64,000 nucleotides of DNA from a virus. A program made the position numbers and the translations under genes. Positions 21,899 through 31,534 of this stretch are shown in pieces (within the stretch, counting starts at the first letter, position 1; every line of letters starts with the position of its first letter). Where the stretch lies: IMG/VR virus record IMGVR_UViG_3300018875_000004, positions 32,184-96,183 of that record, one strand, 5' to 3'. The notes beneath the pieces are model-generated. The model did no database searches. It was not told the origin of the DNA and saw only the letters and a program-made list of their open reading frames with translations.

Positions 21899-24800
21899 TC
21901 ATGGATATATACTGTTGTGTTTTTCTTTTCTTATTGTAATGTCGGAGAGCTTCGTTTGACCAGCGCTTTTTAGAAGGATGTCGCATACAGCAACGGAGCC
22001 TCCGCTGAAATCCTCTGCTGCAAGTGGGATAACCTGCAGAACGCTATTGGTTGCTGCATTCACGATCTCTACTTGCGGCAATCGATCCAGCTGCTCTGCT
22101 TTTGCCCCTTGGTAGTGATTCACGACAAGCGTCAACACCCGGCCGACAAAGCCATCAACGGTAATGATCTCTACCTGGTTGGACCAAGGATCATCCTGCC
22201 CTGCTCGGTGAGCCGTGTAATCATAGTTCAGGTACAGTTTATTGGTGCCTTCCACATAGGATTTATAGTTTGGATACTGTGCATCCGGTGGGGAATTGTA
22301 GAATAGATGCTTACTTGAATCCCGATCGAGGAAAGCATGGAAGTCAAAGTCGGATGCTTCTGTTCCCGGAGCCACACCCCAGCGGAGCCGGAACAGCATG
22401 TCGTAGCTGTTTTCGATATTGCCTTCATCCGGAGACGGTGCTGGCGCCGGCACGCTGCAATCGTGTACGTTGATCTGAATCTCCCGAGTCAGTGTTCTGC
22501 CATCTGCGCCGGTAGCCGTGATGATGACCTTGCCGGAGTTCAGCTCACCAGCGTCTTCAGAAATCTGGCCAGAGATGCCTTGCAGCTGGCTGCCGTAGTT
22601 ACCCATGATATCTACGTACTGTCCGCCTGTTGCGTCAGCCATCGGCTTCAGCTGGTTGTATGGCTCACCGCTCATAGGCCCGATGACGTGCAGCTTGATA
22701 TTATTTTCTTTCAGTTTATTAATTGTTTGTGTAACGCCATACACAGAGCGACCATCCCCGTCTTTATCATGAACCGGTGCATCCGTCAGCAGGATATAGT
22801 GCCTTGCTGCTCCTGTCCGGAAGCCGTAGGTCAGTGCGCCATTGGTCGGGTCCATGATCGATTCCAACCCGGATTCGTTCGTGTCGCCGCCGCCGCTGAC
22901 TGCAATCGACCGCAACATACTGATGAAGTTGTCTGCATTGTCGGTCTGGCCAATCTTCACGATCGGCTGCCCGTCATTGACTTCGCTGTACTGGATACAG
23001 CCCAGGCGATAGTTTACATTGTCGGCCTGCAGCCTTGAAATGAATACGGCCAGGTTGTCTGCCACTTTGCCGATTGGTGCCGACATGCTGCCGGAGTAGT
23101 CGATCAGGAACGTAATGTCAGCCCTGCCGTTGTCCGTGGTTGTGCCGCCACCGGTACCGAATGCCGATGATGGAATCGTAAAGCGGAAGTCCTCATGTAC
23201 TTCATCCCCATCTTGGCTATATACCTGGCTGCCCCGATAGGTCGCTTTGATGTTTGCAACGCTTGGGAACATTTCAGCAAAGCCGCCGATCGTCAGGGAA
23301 TCCGTATTACATTGTTCGATAACAGTTGGATTCGAGGATGGCTCCGTAATCTCCAGCTTCGGATCACGCCCTGCGCCTGTCTCAGGGTCAGAGTTGTGAA
23401 TCGGATCGATGGAGCAGACCATATTTGTAAACAGGTCAACGTGCTTACTTACTACGAAGTCTCCTGTCTTGCCGATGATTGGTGCGTTGCTGTAATCGCC
23501 GGCTTGCACTTCTGCTACCCATGGCAGATTGCTCATGGTCTTCGGCCCGCCGATCATCCACTCCTTCCGTTTTACCCCAGCCGTTTTAAAGTTAATATCC
23601 GTTGCCCATGCCGTTTGTGTCCGGTCATAGTAATCCTTGAAGATGACCCCGATACCGGTCAGCTGGATATTGTTCACGCCGGTTGCGCCCCGGATCAGCA
23701 GCGACACGCCTTTGTAGTAATCCGACCATCCAGCGACCAACCGCACGTCTCCGGCTTTTGTTGGAACCGTCAGCTCCTGGGTGACGAGCCATTCCAGCGG
23801 CACGATGTTCGTCTGCATCTGATTATCCACGTCGCTGTAGTACTGGAAGATGATCTTGTCCAGCAGCAGGCAGTCTCGCACCGGATTCTTTGTTGGGTCG
23901 TATGGCGGCACGTCCGGGCTGGTTGGGTCATCCGTATTCGGTCCGGCATTCTCCGGATCAATGACGTCTTTGTTAATTGGACACTGGTTCGTCGTGAACT
24001 CATTCGGGAACGAGAACTTCACGTAGTCCCCTTTGTATCCAAGGGATGGACTCATGCTGTAGTTGCCGTATGCTTTGATCTGCTGAATCCAGCGGCTGTT
24101 GTCTTTCTCAGCCGGATCGCCAATCATACGCTCACTGTTCTTCACGCCTTCGGACTGGAAGAAGATACTGTTTGCCCATGCCGTTTTTGCATTATTGTGT
24201 TCATCCAGATAGTTAATCCCGATGGAACTCAGCTGGAATCCGTAGCCGGTATTGTTTCCGCCGTCTCGGAACCATGCGGCAATCGTGTTGTCGTCGCCCC
24301 ATCCGAACATAGCCGTTGCACCATCGCCGTTATCGATCTCATACGGCAGCCAGTCGGCAGGGATATCGAACTTCTTAATATCCTGGATGTTGGCATCGTA
24401 ATACTCGACATGTAGCGTATCGAACATCAAGCAGTCTCTCACGGTTGGCCCGTTCGGATCGATGGAGCAGTCCTTGATTGTCACCGTCATGCTGTCAGAT
24501 GCTTCGTTGCCTTCGCTGTCGTAAGCCTTCACCTCAACCACGAAACTGTCTCCGACTTCCCAATCCAGTGTCGGGTACCGGAAATTGAACGTCTGTTCAT
24601 ACGGCGATGTGGCCATCCAGAATGGGCTGTGGTATCCATCGATGACAATTGTCTCGCCTGTGCTTTCGATGCTGGCCGTGCTCACAGGACCAATCGACTT
24701 CAGGTTCTTGACGTACTTCTCCATGAAGGCGAACTGCTGCGGGAAGTTGGCTCTCAGGAAACCCGGGTTGATGATATACAGTCTGTAAGCTTCTGCAAAG

Positions 24801-26878
24801 CCCTCTGCCGGCTGTGTGCATCCGTAGGCTGTAACTGGGGCTTCCTTGCCATTGTCGAGCTTGGTGCCAGCGCTGCTCTTCTTCAGCTTGTAATACTGGC
24901 TCATGCCAGACCAGTTGATCGCATCCCACCCGCTGATCTCCTGCCACTCTTTGTAGTCGTGCAGGTTCAGGCCGATGTCGCTGGCGTATTTATGGCCAGC
25001 ATTGGAAGTGTAGTAGTCTGCTCCGTAGAACGCAACGGCGTGTCCGATTTCGTGGATGGCGACTTCTCCGGCAATGTATGGCCGGCATACGACCTGGTTT
25101 TGATCCAGTGTGTACAGGTCGGCATTGCCCAAGCTGCCGATTGGGAGCCAGTAGCTCTTGTATACGTCCAGCGGGGTCAGCGTATCACTCTGATCAGTAG
25201 ATGGATTCGACGTGTAATCAGTTGGCCGGTGCGCCATCAGGTTAATCACGCTGGCGTTCAGGGCATCAGGTTCAAAATTAATATAAGAATAGAATTGCGG
25301 AAGCTCTCCGTCCTTGGCCCATGCAGCAACACTCGGATTCGTCTTGATGTCGTTAAAGTCGATCCAGTGGTACGTGTAGGTGTTCGTCTTCGCCACCAGG
25401 TCAGACAGCGTATCGATGATGTCTCCATCCAGGTAAGCACTCGCGCTGCTGAAGAAGAAGCAGATGTTCTTGATCTTGTAGGTCGCATAGATACTGCCCA
25501 GCTGCAGCGTGGTCAGCCCCGGGAGGTTTGTCTGCGCCCAAGACTTAAAGCTACTCCACGGCTGCGGCAGTGTCACGAGGCCCTTGAGGTTATCCTGGTG
25601 CATCTTCCAAAGGAAAGCGTGGAAGCTCTGAATGGTCAGGTCACTCTTGCTGTAGATGGCATCCTCACCCGGCGCCAGCTTCTGTCGGACGGCTTCCATA
25701 AAGTCCAACCACTCGTTGCGTCCTTTGAAGAAGTTCGGCTCGATCGTCAGTGGATAAATATATCCATTTGTAATTTGTACATTGCCGCTGAACGCTTTGT
25801 TGCCTGTCCAGTAATCCTGGTTGATGCTCGATGGCGATACGGATCCGTCTACAAAGTAGCTGATGCCATTGCTCGTTGCTGGCGGTGTTGTCGGATTCGT
25901 TGGTGTGGGATTCGTTGGTGCTGTACCGCCGCCCGATGTACTTTCATCGATCGCGCTGCCGTTAACCAGCATAACCACTTTCGTAATCGGATACGGTCCA
26001 TCCACGACGCCGGATACCATCAGGTCGTCACCGTAACACAGTTCGGTCGTCTTTGGCGTGATCGTTACCTTTAGCTCGTCCGGCTGATTTGGATTCGGGT
26101 CGTCTTTATCTGGAATGCCATCCCCATCAGAATCCTTATTTGGATCATCCTCTTCATTACAGTCAACGAAGTATACGAAGTCTGTTGTCGTTGCAGACTC
26201 TCCGTCCTGTGAGTAAGCCGTGGCCACCAGCTGCAGATACGTATCTTTCACTACGCCCCATTCGGTAAGCTGGGCCAGCGTTATGTTATCTGTGATGGCT
26301 TCCTCTGTGCTGCCGGCATAGTTGTATTCCTTAAATGGAATCTCTGTACGAGCGGCAGAACCTTTCTTGCCGATCTTGAACTTCAGCACGACTTTAATCA
26401 GTCGGGAATCACCATGCGCTTTAGCTGTAACCTTGATTGGATAGTCGATGCCCAAGCAATACTTATCTGGACTATCTTTTCTCTCCAATATCCGGATCGT
26501 CACCTTGCCGCCTGCAGATACGCCATCGGACGGATCATCGTCTGGTTCTTCTCCGCTACCTGGCGTACCCGGTGTGCCGTTATCGCCGCCGCCCGGATTA
26601 GAAGGGTCGGTGCCGCCTCCAGGATTACCTGGGGTGCTGCCGCCGCCACCTCCGCCAGGATTCCCGGGATTACTCCCTCCCCCGCTTCCGCCGCCCGCAT
26701 CTGGGTCGGTTGGGTTCGGTGGTGTTGGTGGGAAGTAGGGCGGGTCAGTAACTTCGGTGCCGGTGTCCTTCTCCCCTGCTGCTCGTCGCAGGGAAGCTTC
26801 ACTGTCAGAAGGGACGCTACCGGTATAAGCTTTGATGGTGAATCCTTTTAAGAGTGGTGTTTTATTTTTCTGCGTCAT
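21899..26878 (-). CDS. Giant virion-type protein with HExxH metallopeptidase motif and VWA domain, 1659 aa
   Basis: Order of parts: short N-terminal region; Gly/Pro/Asn-rich linker (about 48-115); beta domain; calcium-binding-like DSDGDGIPDKDDPNPNQ (about 250); long region with HEIGH at 609-613 and EGFAEAYRLY (Glu692, Glu696), a zinc gluzincin pattern recalling anthrax-lethal-factor-like and Pro-Pro endopeptidases; Ig-like and repeated modules, each opening with a VRDCL sequence; a von Willebrand A domain (about 1250-1440) with intact MIDAS (DYSGSMS at 1260, Thr in GGDTNESG, Asp in LLTDAPV); and a C-terminal SDFDFHAFLDRD domain. There is no signal peptide. Its place in the late block suggests a tail or fibre component able to bind and cut host surface protein. 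ATGA overlap with the previous gene. Confidence 0.75.
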   Translation of the reverse strand: MTQKNKTPLLKGFTIKAYTGSVPSDSEASLRRAAGEKDTGTEVTDPPYFPPTPPNPTDPDAGGGSGGGSNPGNPGGGGGGSTPGNPGGGTDPSNPGGGDNGTPGTPGSGEEPDDDPSDGVSAGGKVTIRILERKDSPDKYCLGIDYPIKVTAKAHGDSRLIKVVLKFKIGKKGSAARTEIPFKEYNYAGSTEEAITDNITLAQLTEWGVVKDTYLQLVATAYSQDGESATTTDFVYFVDCNEEDDPNKDSDGDGIPDKDDPNPNQPDELKVTITPKTTELCYGDDLMVSGVVDGPYPITKVVMLVNGSAIDESTSGGGTAPTNPTPTNPTTPPATSNGISYFVDGSVSPSSINQDYWTGNKAFSGNVQITNGYIYPLTIEPNFFKGRNEWLDFMEAVRQKLAPGEDAIYSKSDLTIQSFHAFLWKMHQDNLKGLVTLPQPWSSFKSWAQTNLPGLTTLQLGSIYATYKIKNICFFFSSASAYLDGDIIDTLSDLVAKTNTYTYHWIDFNDIKTNPSVAAWAKDGELPQFYSYINFEPDALNASVINLMAHRPTDYTSNPSTDQSDTLTPLDVYKSYWLPIGSLGNADLYTLDQNQVVCRPYIAGEVAIHEIGHAVAFYGADYYTSNAGHKYASDIGLNLHDYKEWQEISGWDAINWSGMSQYYKLKKSSAGTKLDNGKEAPVTAYGCTQPAEGFAEAYRLYIINPGFLRANFPQQFAFMEKYVKNLKSIGPVSTASIESTGETIVIDGYHSPFWMATSPYEQTFNFRYPTLDWEVGDSFVVEVKAYDSEGNEASDSMTVTIKDCSIDPNGPTVRDCLMFDTLHVEYYDANIQDIKKFDIPADWLPYEIDNGDGATAMFGWGDDNTIAAWFRDGGNNTGYGFQLSSIGINYLDEHNNAKTAWANSIFFQSEGVKNSERMIGDPAEKDNSRWIQQIKAYGNYSMSPSLGYKGDYVKFSFPNEFTTNQCPINKDVIDPENAGPNTDDPTSPDVPPYDPTKNPVRDCLLLDKIIFQYYSDVDNQMQTNIVPLEWLVTQELTVPTKAGDVRLVAGWSDYYKGVSLLIRGATGVNNIQLTGIGVIFKDYYDRTQTAWATDINFKTAGVKRKEWMIGGPKTMSNLPWVAEVQAGDYSNAPIIGKTGDFVVSKHVDLFTNMVCSIDPIHNSDPETGAGRDPKLEITEPSSNPTVIEQCNTDSLTIGGFAEMFPSVANIKATYRGSQVYSQDGDEVHEDFRFTIPSSAFGTGGGTTTDNGRADITFLIDYSGSMSAPIGKVADNLAVFISRLQADNVNYRLGCIQYSEVNDGQPIVKIGQTDNADNFISMLRSIAVSGGGDTNESGLESIMDPTNGALTYGFRTGAARHYILLTDAPVHDKDGDGRSVYGVTQTINKLKENNIKLHVIGPMSGEPYNQLKPMADATGGQYVDIMGNYGSQLQGISGQISEDAGELNSGKVIITATGADGRTLTREIQINVHDCSVPAPAPSPDEGNIENSYDMLFRLRWGVAPGTEASDFDFHAFLDRDSSKHLFYNSPPDAQYPNYKSYVEGTNKLYLNYDYTAHRAGQDDPWSNQVEIITVDGFVGRVLTLVVNHYQGAKAEQLDRLPQVEIVNAATNSVLQVIPLAAEDFSGGSVAVCDILLKSAGQTKLSDITIRKEKHNSIYP

Positions 26879-28710
26879 TGCTCATCCTCCGGTCGTTCGA
26901 ATAGCATTCTCAGTCGCAGGCTGTATACTGGATATTCAGATTCGATATACCCTGCCTTATTGGTCAGCGCCTGACTGGATTTGTCCACTTGCTGGACAGT
27001 GTAGATTTTTGGCGGCGCTTCTTTCCCGCCTGCGCTGTACTCCTGATGCTCCAGTGGCGAGATTGGGTACCAGGTGGCTCCGTCATCGATGGACACAAAA
27101 TACTTAATCCATTTGTACTCCGTGCCGGGTTCCGCACTTTCAATCATCAGTGGATTATCCTCGTCCACAGACAGCGTAATCTTCTCCAGCGGCTGGTCGA
27201 AGTAATACGGCTCTGTGACGATCTCTCCGCTCGTTTCATACTCGTAAGAGTAAATGTTAATCCCACGGATTCCGATGCAGTAGCGCCAGCCCTCGAAGCG
27301 CTCTGTGCCAATATCGATGGTCTGTTGGGTGATCCCTCTTGATAGGGATGTGATCACATCATCCAAGATAGCGCCAGAAGCATCCTGACCTTGCAGTGGA
27401 TAGTAGGCTTCGACGCTGGAGTCCTTCACGCTGACTTCGACTCCAATATCCTGCAGGGCAACCAGCGGACCGTCTACGCGCGGCAGATAGCCGGGCTTTA
27501 CCTGCTTGGTGACGGTGTTCATCGCGTAATCCACATCGCCGCCTGTCTGCTGATTCTGCTCATAATACTCATGACCGATGTCGGTATAGTATTTGGTCTT
27601 CTGCTCGAACAGTACGGAGATGACCTTCGCTTTCTGCGGCGAGAAGTGGAATATATAATCATCATCTTTTTTATTTGCCCCGATAACCGATACCGGTACG
27701 CCGCTGCCATCTGAAATCAGAATGTCTTTGACGATGGCCGTCTTCGCCCCCTGGTTCGGCGGCGTGTACATCTCCACGTCGATCGCATTCACGGTAGACG
27801 CTTCGTCGAGGACGATCTGCATGTGCAGCTTCAGCACACCGTTGTCCGGATCCCGAGCCCATTTTAATTTTTGATTTCCATTCACCTGATAATCGAAGCC
27901 GAGATTCTTGGCCACGTTCTGTTTATCATGATCGCGGACGTTGACCAGTTCGAACTCGAACCAGGTGTCGGGGTTACCATCCAGTACCGCACCGTAGGCA
28001 GCGTGGTTGTTCTTGCCGCCGACATACTGGTACGTGTAATCGTTCTGGGTGTTGCCGGCACCGACTGTCACCTCGTGGTTGTTCCCTGGGAAGCCGTTGG
28101 ACTCTGTACCCAGGATGAAGCTGTCATACGTCTTGTTTCCGGGAATGATCGTTACCTGTGCGCTCTGACTCAGGTTGATGCTGTCTGTTTGCGGCAGCGT
28201 CACGATTCCGTTGTTGATACTGGCAGCATTGCCGGTCGTCCGGTCGTAGTCGATCTTGTCGTTGTTCACGAAGTCGTTGCGGCGGAAGGTAATCTTCCCG
28301 TTCGATTGCATGTTGGAAGACAGCAGCTGCAGGTCTTTCAGCTTATCCTGAATGACGCTGAACTTGCTTTGCAGAATACTCTGCTGCACCATGTTGTGGT
28401 TGAAGTCGGTGTATAGCGCACGTCCGATGATATCGATCTCCTGATACATCATAACCAGGTCACGCTTGATCTCGTCCATCATGTTATTGTAATCTTCCGA
28501 CCATGGAGGCCCGCCTTCCGGCGCAAGCCGCAGCATCATTTGCGGCTGGCCGATCGACGTGAAGAAGGCTTCGAATGCCTGGAAGACATTCTGAATCAGC
28601 TTGGTGTTGGTCTTGATGCTGCCGTCATTGAATGCAGCATGGGCTGCATCGAACTGGGCTTTCGCCTGCTCATAGAGCAGCTGCGAGTTATTCTTAATAG
28701 GCTCACTCAT
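26875..28710 (-). CDS. Virion-type protein, helix plus galactose-binding-like domains, 611 aa
   Basis: An N-terminal helical bundle (FDAAHAAFNDGSIKTNTK, VMMYQEIDIIGRALYTDF, QSKFSVIQDKLKDLQLL; residues 1-145) is followed by beta-sandwich domains with VLDGNPDTWFEFELVNVRD (discoidin-like) and the module YFVSIDDGATWYPISPLEHQ near residue 555. It has the same plan as the 823- and 688-residue proteins, which points to tandem duplication. Its start overlaps the 823-residue gene end by 8 nt and its stop overlaps the giant protein start. Probably a tail or fibre subunit. Confidence 0.65.
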   Translation of the reverse strand: MSEPIKNNSQLLYEQAKAQFDAAHAAFNDGSIKTNTKLIQNVFQAFEAFFTSIGQPQMMLRLAPEGGPPWSEDYNNMMDEIKRDLVMMYQEIDIIGRALYTDFNHNMVQQSILQSKFSVIQDKLKDLQLLSSNMQSNGKITFRRNDFVNNDKIDYDRTTGNAASINNGIVTLPQTDSINLSQSAQVTIIPGNKTYDSFILGTESNGFPGNNHEVTVGAGNTQNDYTYQYVGGKNNHAAYGAVLDGNPDTWFEFELVNVRDHDKQNVAKNLGFDYQVNGNQKLKWARDPDNGVLKLHMQIVLDEASTVNAIDVEMYTPPNQGAKTAIVKDILISDGSGVPVSVIGANKKDDDYIFHFSPQKAKVISVLFEQKTKYYTDIGHEYYEQNQQTGGDVDYAMNTVTKQVKPGYLPRVDGPLVALQDIGVEVSVKDSSVEAYYPLQGQDASGAILDDVITSLSRGITQQTIDIGTERFEGWRYCIGIRGINIYSYEYETSGEIVTEPYYFDQPLEKITLSVDEDNPLMIESAEPGTEYKWIKYFVSIDDGATWYPISPLEHQEYSAGGKEAPPKIYTVQQVDKSSQALTNKAGYIESEYPVYSLRLRMLFERPEDEQ

Positions 28711-31174
28711 CTCTTACCTCCTGATCGTAAGTCTGGCAACGGATAGACCAACTATAGACAGACGGTGTAACGCTCTCGTAGCCGGCGCTATTGCGGCGCA
28801 GGATGGCTTTCAATCGAACGTCTGTTGTCAGATAGTAATAGTCCACGGTAATGTTCTTCAGCTCACCGTCAAAAGCGGATATCGGGAAGTACAGCGTGTT
28901 GCCGATCTGTGCAAAGTTCTTTCCATCATTTTCATTTTGCAGCCGGTTCTTATCGTAGGTTCCGCTGGCGTAGTCTGTAATGTTCTGGTATTCTACGCCG
29001 CCGACCCGGACGATCACCGGATAGTAAAGCTTATCCATGCTCAGTTGGCTGCTGTCCTGCGTATAGCGGTCATCGTGCGAATTGTAGTCGAAGATTTCGC
29101 TCCGGTACACATACGGGATATGCTGAAGCGTGACCGTGTTGTTGGCGCTCACCGCATTGAAGTATTCGCCAGTCTCACCCTGTGGATTGATATACTGCAT
29201 GGGCTGCACCTTGTCAGCATCCACATCCACAAAGTACGCTTCGTTCGCTGGTTTGTAGTCCACGGTGTAAATGCTTGATGCCGAGTAATACGTCTGCCGG
29301 ATCCCGATGCGTTTTCCATCATCAGTGATGACGTACTGCTCCCCGCCGATCGGCACGCCGTCTCTGCGGACGGTCACGGTGTCTTTCGAGATAGCCGGGA
29401 AGCGGAAGCTGAAGTTAATCGTGTTTTGCAGCAGGTAATCATCTCCGCCTACAGTGCTGCCGAGCAGCAGCTCTCCCTTGACGTAATCCTTGTTCGCCGG
29501 CATGATCGGCATCCATGCAGTCGGCTCCGGATTCTTCTTGTAGCTGATGTAATACTCGATATCGGTGATCCGTGCCTGGTCCCCATTCTCTAAATCCATA
29601 TCATGGTGCTTCTCTTCGGTGGTCAGCGACATACGTTTCACGTTGCCGGATACCGGCAGCCCCTCGGAGACGTAGATTGATCGCGGCAGATACTTCCGCC
29701 CGGTGATGCCGATGTTGTAGAAGCCGTACAGGTACGACAGCTTATTGGCTGCGATGTATTGCTGGCTGAGTGTGCCTTCGCTCGCGGCCGCTTCATTCAT
29801 ATTGGCGCTCACTGATCGCAGCGCAAGCATCATCGGGTTTTGGTAATTGCCCATGCGGACTTGCTCCATGGCGCTCTTGGCTGCGCTCAGTACGGACTTG
29901 GCTTTATCGCCCTGCTTGGCTGCCCAATCTTGAAGGGCGCTCAGGTACTGGCTCCAGCCGGTCAGTTGATTCTTTTTATCGAACTCTGCAATACTCTCCC
30001 CCGGCTCCCGCTTGTCTGCGATCGCATCGGTACCGAGACGCTGCAGCTCTGCATTGCCGGCAATTTTATTCCATAGTTCCATGTTATTCTGTTCATCCAC
30101 ATTCACCAGGTAGTTCTCTTTGATGTAGTTCTCCTGACGAACCAGGATGCGCAGCTTCGCAATGTCCACCGATGGGAACTGGAATGTCATTTGACCGACC
30201 GACTTCTTGCTGCGCTGGTATGGATTCTCGTGATCCGGAGTCACCAGCTTGTAGGTCTTTCCGGCGTAGTCCGAAGACTCATAGCCGTGGATGGCCACAA
30301 TCTCCAGCGGGTAAGACGCATACGGATCGAAGGAGATTTCGGATACGGTAGTGATGCCGTTAAGCTGAATCTCCAGCTCGCACATCGCCCCATCCATTTC
30401 ATATCCTTCATAGTCGTGCGTCCACAGGTCGCTGATGTCCTGCGTGATTACATCGTCAGCCAGAATGACTTCTGCCCAGAAAGTTTCCTGGGAGCCATCG
30501 ATCGCATTGTTGATGGGGTTGTTCGTATTTGTGGCTACGGTGCCGATTCGGTTCAGCACCTGAATCGATGCCAGCTTCCGGCCGTAAGGGTTCTTCAGCT
30601 GGTCGATCGTCTCAAAGGAAGCCAGCTGCAGCGCATCGCTGACAATCTCGGCTCCGTATTTGCTGGCGAGAAACTGTCCGTACCGATCCTTGCGCAGGAT
30701 GGCCAGATTGGTTTCGTCGGTCTCGGTATACTGCGGTGCTTTGTATTGCTCATGGACGCCTTCCACAAACCCATCTGTATTTTTCATGATCAGGGTCTGC
30801 TTATCAACTTCGGCATTCAGTGCCGATATCTTCTTGCGGATGTCAGCCAGCATCGATCTGGCCAGCCGCTGGTTATCATTCATCAGACTATCAATCTGAT
30901 TCGACGCGGCAAACAGCGTGGAAAGATCGAAAGCAATCTCCTCCAGGTTGCTGTTGTATCCCTTCGAGTCTGTCTTGCCGGTTTGATGCCGAGCCTGAAA
31001 GGTTGGCGTGGCGTTGGTGGAATCCAACTGCTTCAGCAGCCGCTCCAATTCCGCTTGAAACTCGGTATCGCTTTTGATATATCCTTCTTTCTGCTTCAGC
31101 TCCAGAAGCTCCATGAGCTTTTGCCTCTGGGTCTGCGGCAGCGTGGACAGGAATTGATCTAAATAATTAGACAT
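28703..31174 (-). CDS. Virion-type protein, helix plus galactose-binding-like domains, 823 aa
   Basis: Residues 1-150 are helical and coiled coil (MSNYLDQFLSTLPQTQRQKL, LARSMLADIRKKISALNAEV). A discoidin-like domain follows (NPINNAIDGSQETFWAEVIL, CELEIQLNGITTVSE). A later helical stretch (KAKSVLSAAKSAMEQVRMG) precedes modules including DIEYYISYKKNPEPTAWMPI and TVTVRRDGVPIGGEQYVITD. It belongs to the same paralogous group as the 611-, 688- and 412-residue proteins. CAGGAGAG lies before the ATG. Likely a tail-fibre or baseplate-decorating protein. Confidence 0.65.
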   Translation of the reverse strand: MSNYLDQFLSTLPQTQRQKLMELLELKQKEGYIKSDTEFQAELERLLKQLDSTNATPTFQARHQTGKTDSKGYNSNLEEIAFDLSTLFAASNQIDSLMNDNQRLARSMLADIRKKISALNAEVDKQTLIMKNTDGFVEGVHEQYKAPQYTETDETNLAILRKDRYGQFLASKYGAEIVSDALQLASFETIDQLKNPYGRKLASIQVLNRIGTVATNTNNPINNAIDGSQETFWAEVILADDVITQDISDLWTHDYEGYEMDGAMCELEIQLNGITTVSEISFDPYASYPLEIVAIHGYESSDYAGKTYKLVTPDHENPYQRSKKSVGQMTFQFPSVDIAKLRILVRQENYIKENYLVNVDEQNNMELWNKIAGNAELQRLGTDAIADKREPGESIAEFDKKNQLTGWSQYLSALQDWAAKQGDKAKSVLSAAKSAMEQVRMGNYQNPMMLALRSVSANMNEAAASEGTLSQQYIAANKLSYLYGFYNIGITGRKYLPRSIYVSEGLPVSGNVKRMSLTTEEKHHDMDLENGDQARITDIEYYISYKKNPEPTAWMPIMPANKDYVKGELLLGSTVGGDDYLLQNTINFSFRFPAISKDTVTVRRDGVPIGGEQYVITDDGKRIGIRQTYYSASSIYTVDYKPANEAYFVDVDADKVQPMQYINPQGETGEYFNAVSANNTVTLQHIPYVYRSEIFDYNSHDDRYTQDSSQLSMDKLYYPVIVRVGGVEYQNITDYASGTYDKNRLQNENDGKNFAQIGNTLYFPISAFDGELKNITVDYYYLTTDVRLKAILRRNSAGYESVTPSVYSWSIRCQTYDQEVRDE

Positions 31175-31176
31175 GA

Positions 31177-31488
31177 TTACTCTCCTGTTCTCGGTTGTGG
31201 TGGTTTAATAGAGGAGTGTCCTTTTGGTGGGGGCTTGATTGTGATCGACTCAAGAAAAATACCGTGGCACTCATCGCAGTATGGACCCATTACCATCCCG
31301 CTTTTCGTAACCGTCACACGATGTTTGCCTGCGTTCGCCCAATATCTTTCATTGCAAAAGTTGCATGTCCAGAATCCGACGATCCAAAGCATAAATCTAT
31401 AGGTGGCGACTACGAGCAGAAGAGCCAGTCCAATGTTCCACGAAAACAAAAGCCAAAAGGCTGGTATCTTGCATAGGGTTTTCAACAT
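31177..31488 (-). CDS. Membrane-anchored zinc-ribbon-like protein, 103 aa
   Basis: Start MLKTLCKIPAFWLLFSWNIG at 31488 with AGGAGG 6 nt upstream; a longer in-frame start at 31575 would overlap the previous gene and lacks a binding site. One or two hydrophobic segments (residues 9-43) are followed by C-N-F-C and C-D-E-C about 28 residues apart, a typical zinc ribbon, and then a Pro/Lys-rich tail (KPPPKGHSSIKPP). It is a small non-structural-looking gene between large virion genes. Function unknown. Confidence 0.6.
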   Translation of the reverse strand: MLKTLCKIPAFWLLFSWNIGLALLLVVATYRFMLWIVGFWTCNFCNERYWANAGKHRVTVTKSGMVMGPYCDECHGIFLESITIKPPPKGHSSIKPPQPRTGE

Positions 31489-31512
31489 ACTTATCCTCCT
31501 TTCGTATGTAAA

Positions 31513-31531
31513 GACAGCCAGTACGGCTGCC
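31513..31531 (-). terminator. Weak hairpin terminator candidate
   Basis: On the minus strand GGCAGCC pairs with GGCTGTC (one G-U) around GTACT, followed by only TTTACAT. It lies 3 nt after the stop of the 352-residue gene. With a short U-tract, it could reduce rather than stop transcription into the zinc-ribbon membrane gene. Confidence 0.45.
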
Positions 31532-31534
31532 TTC

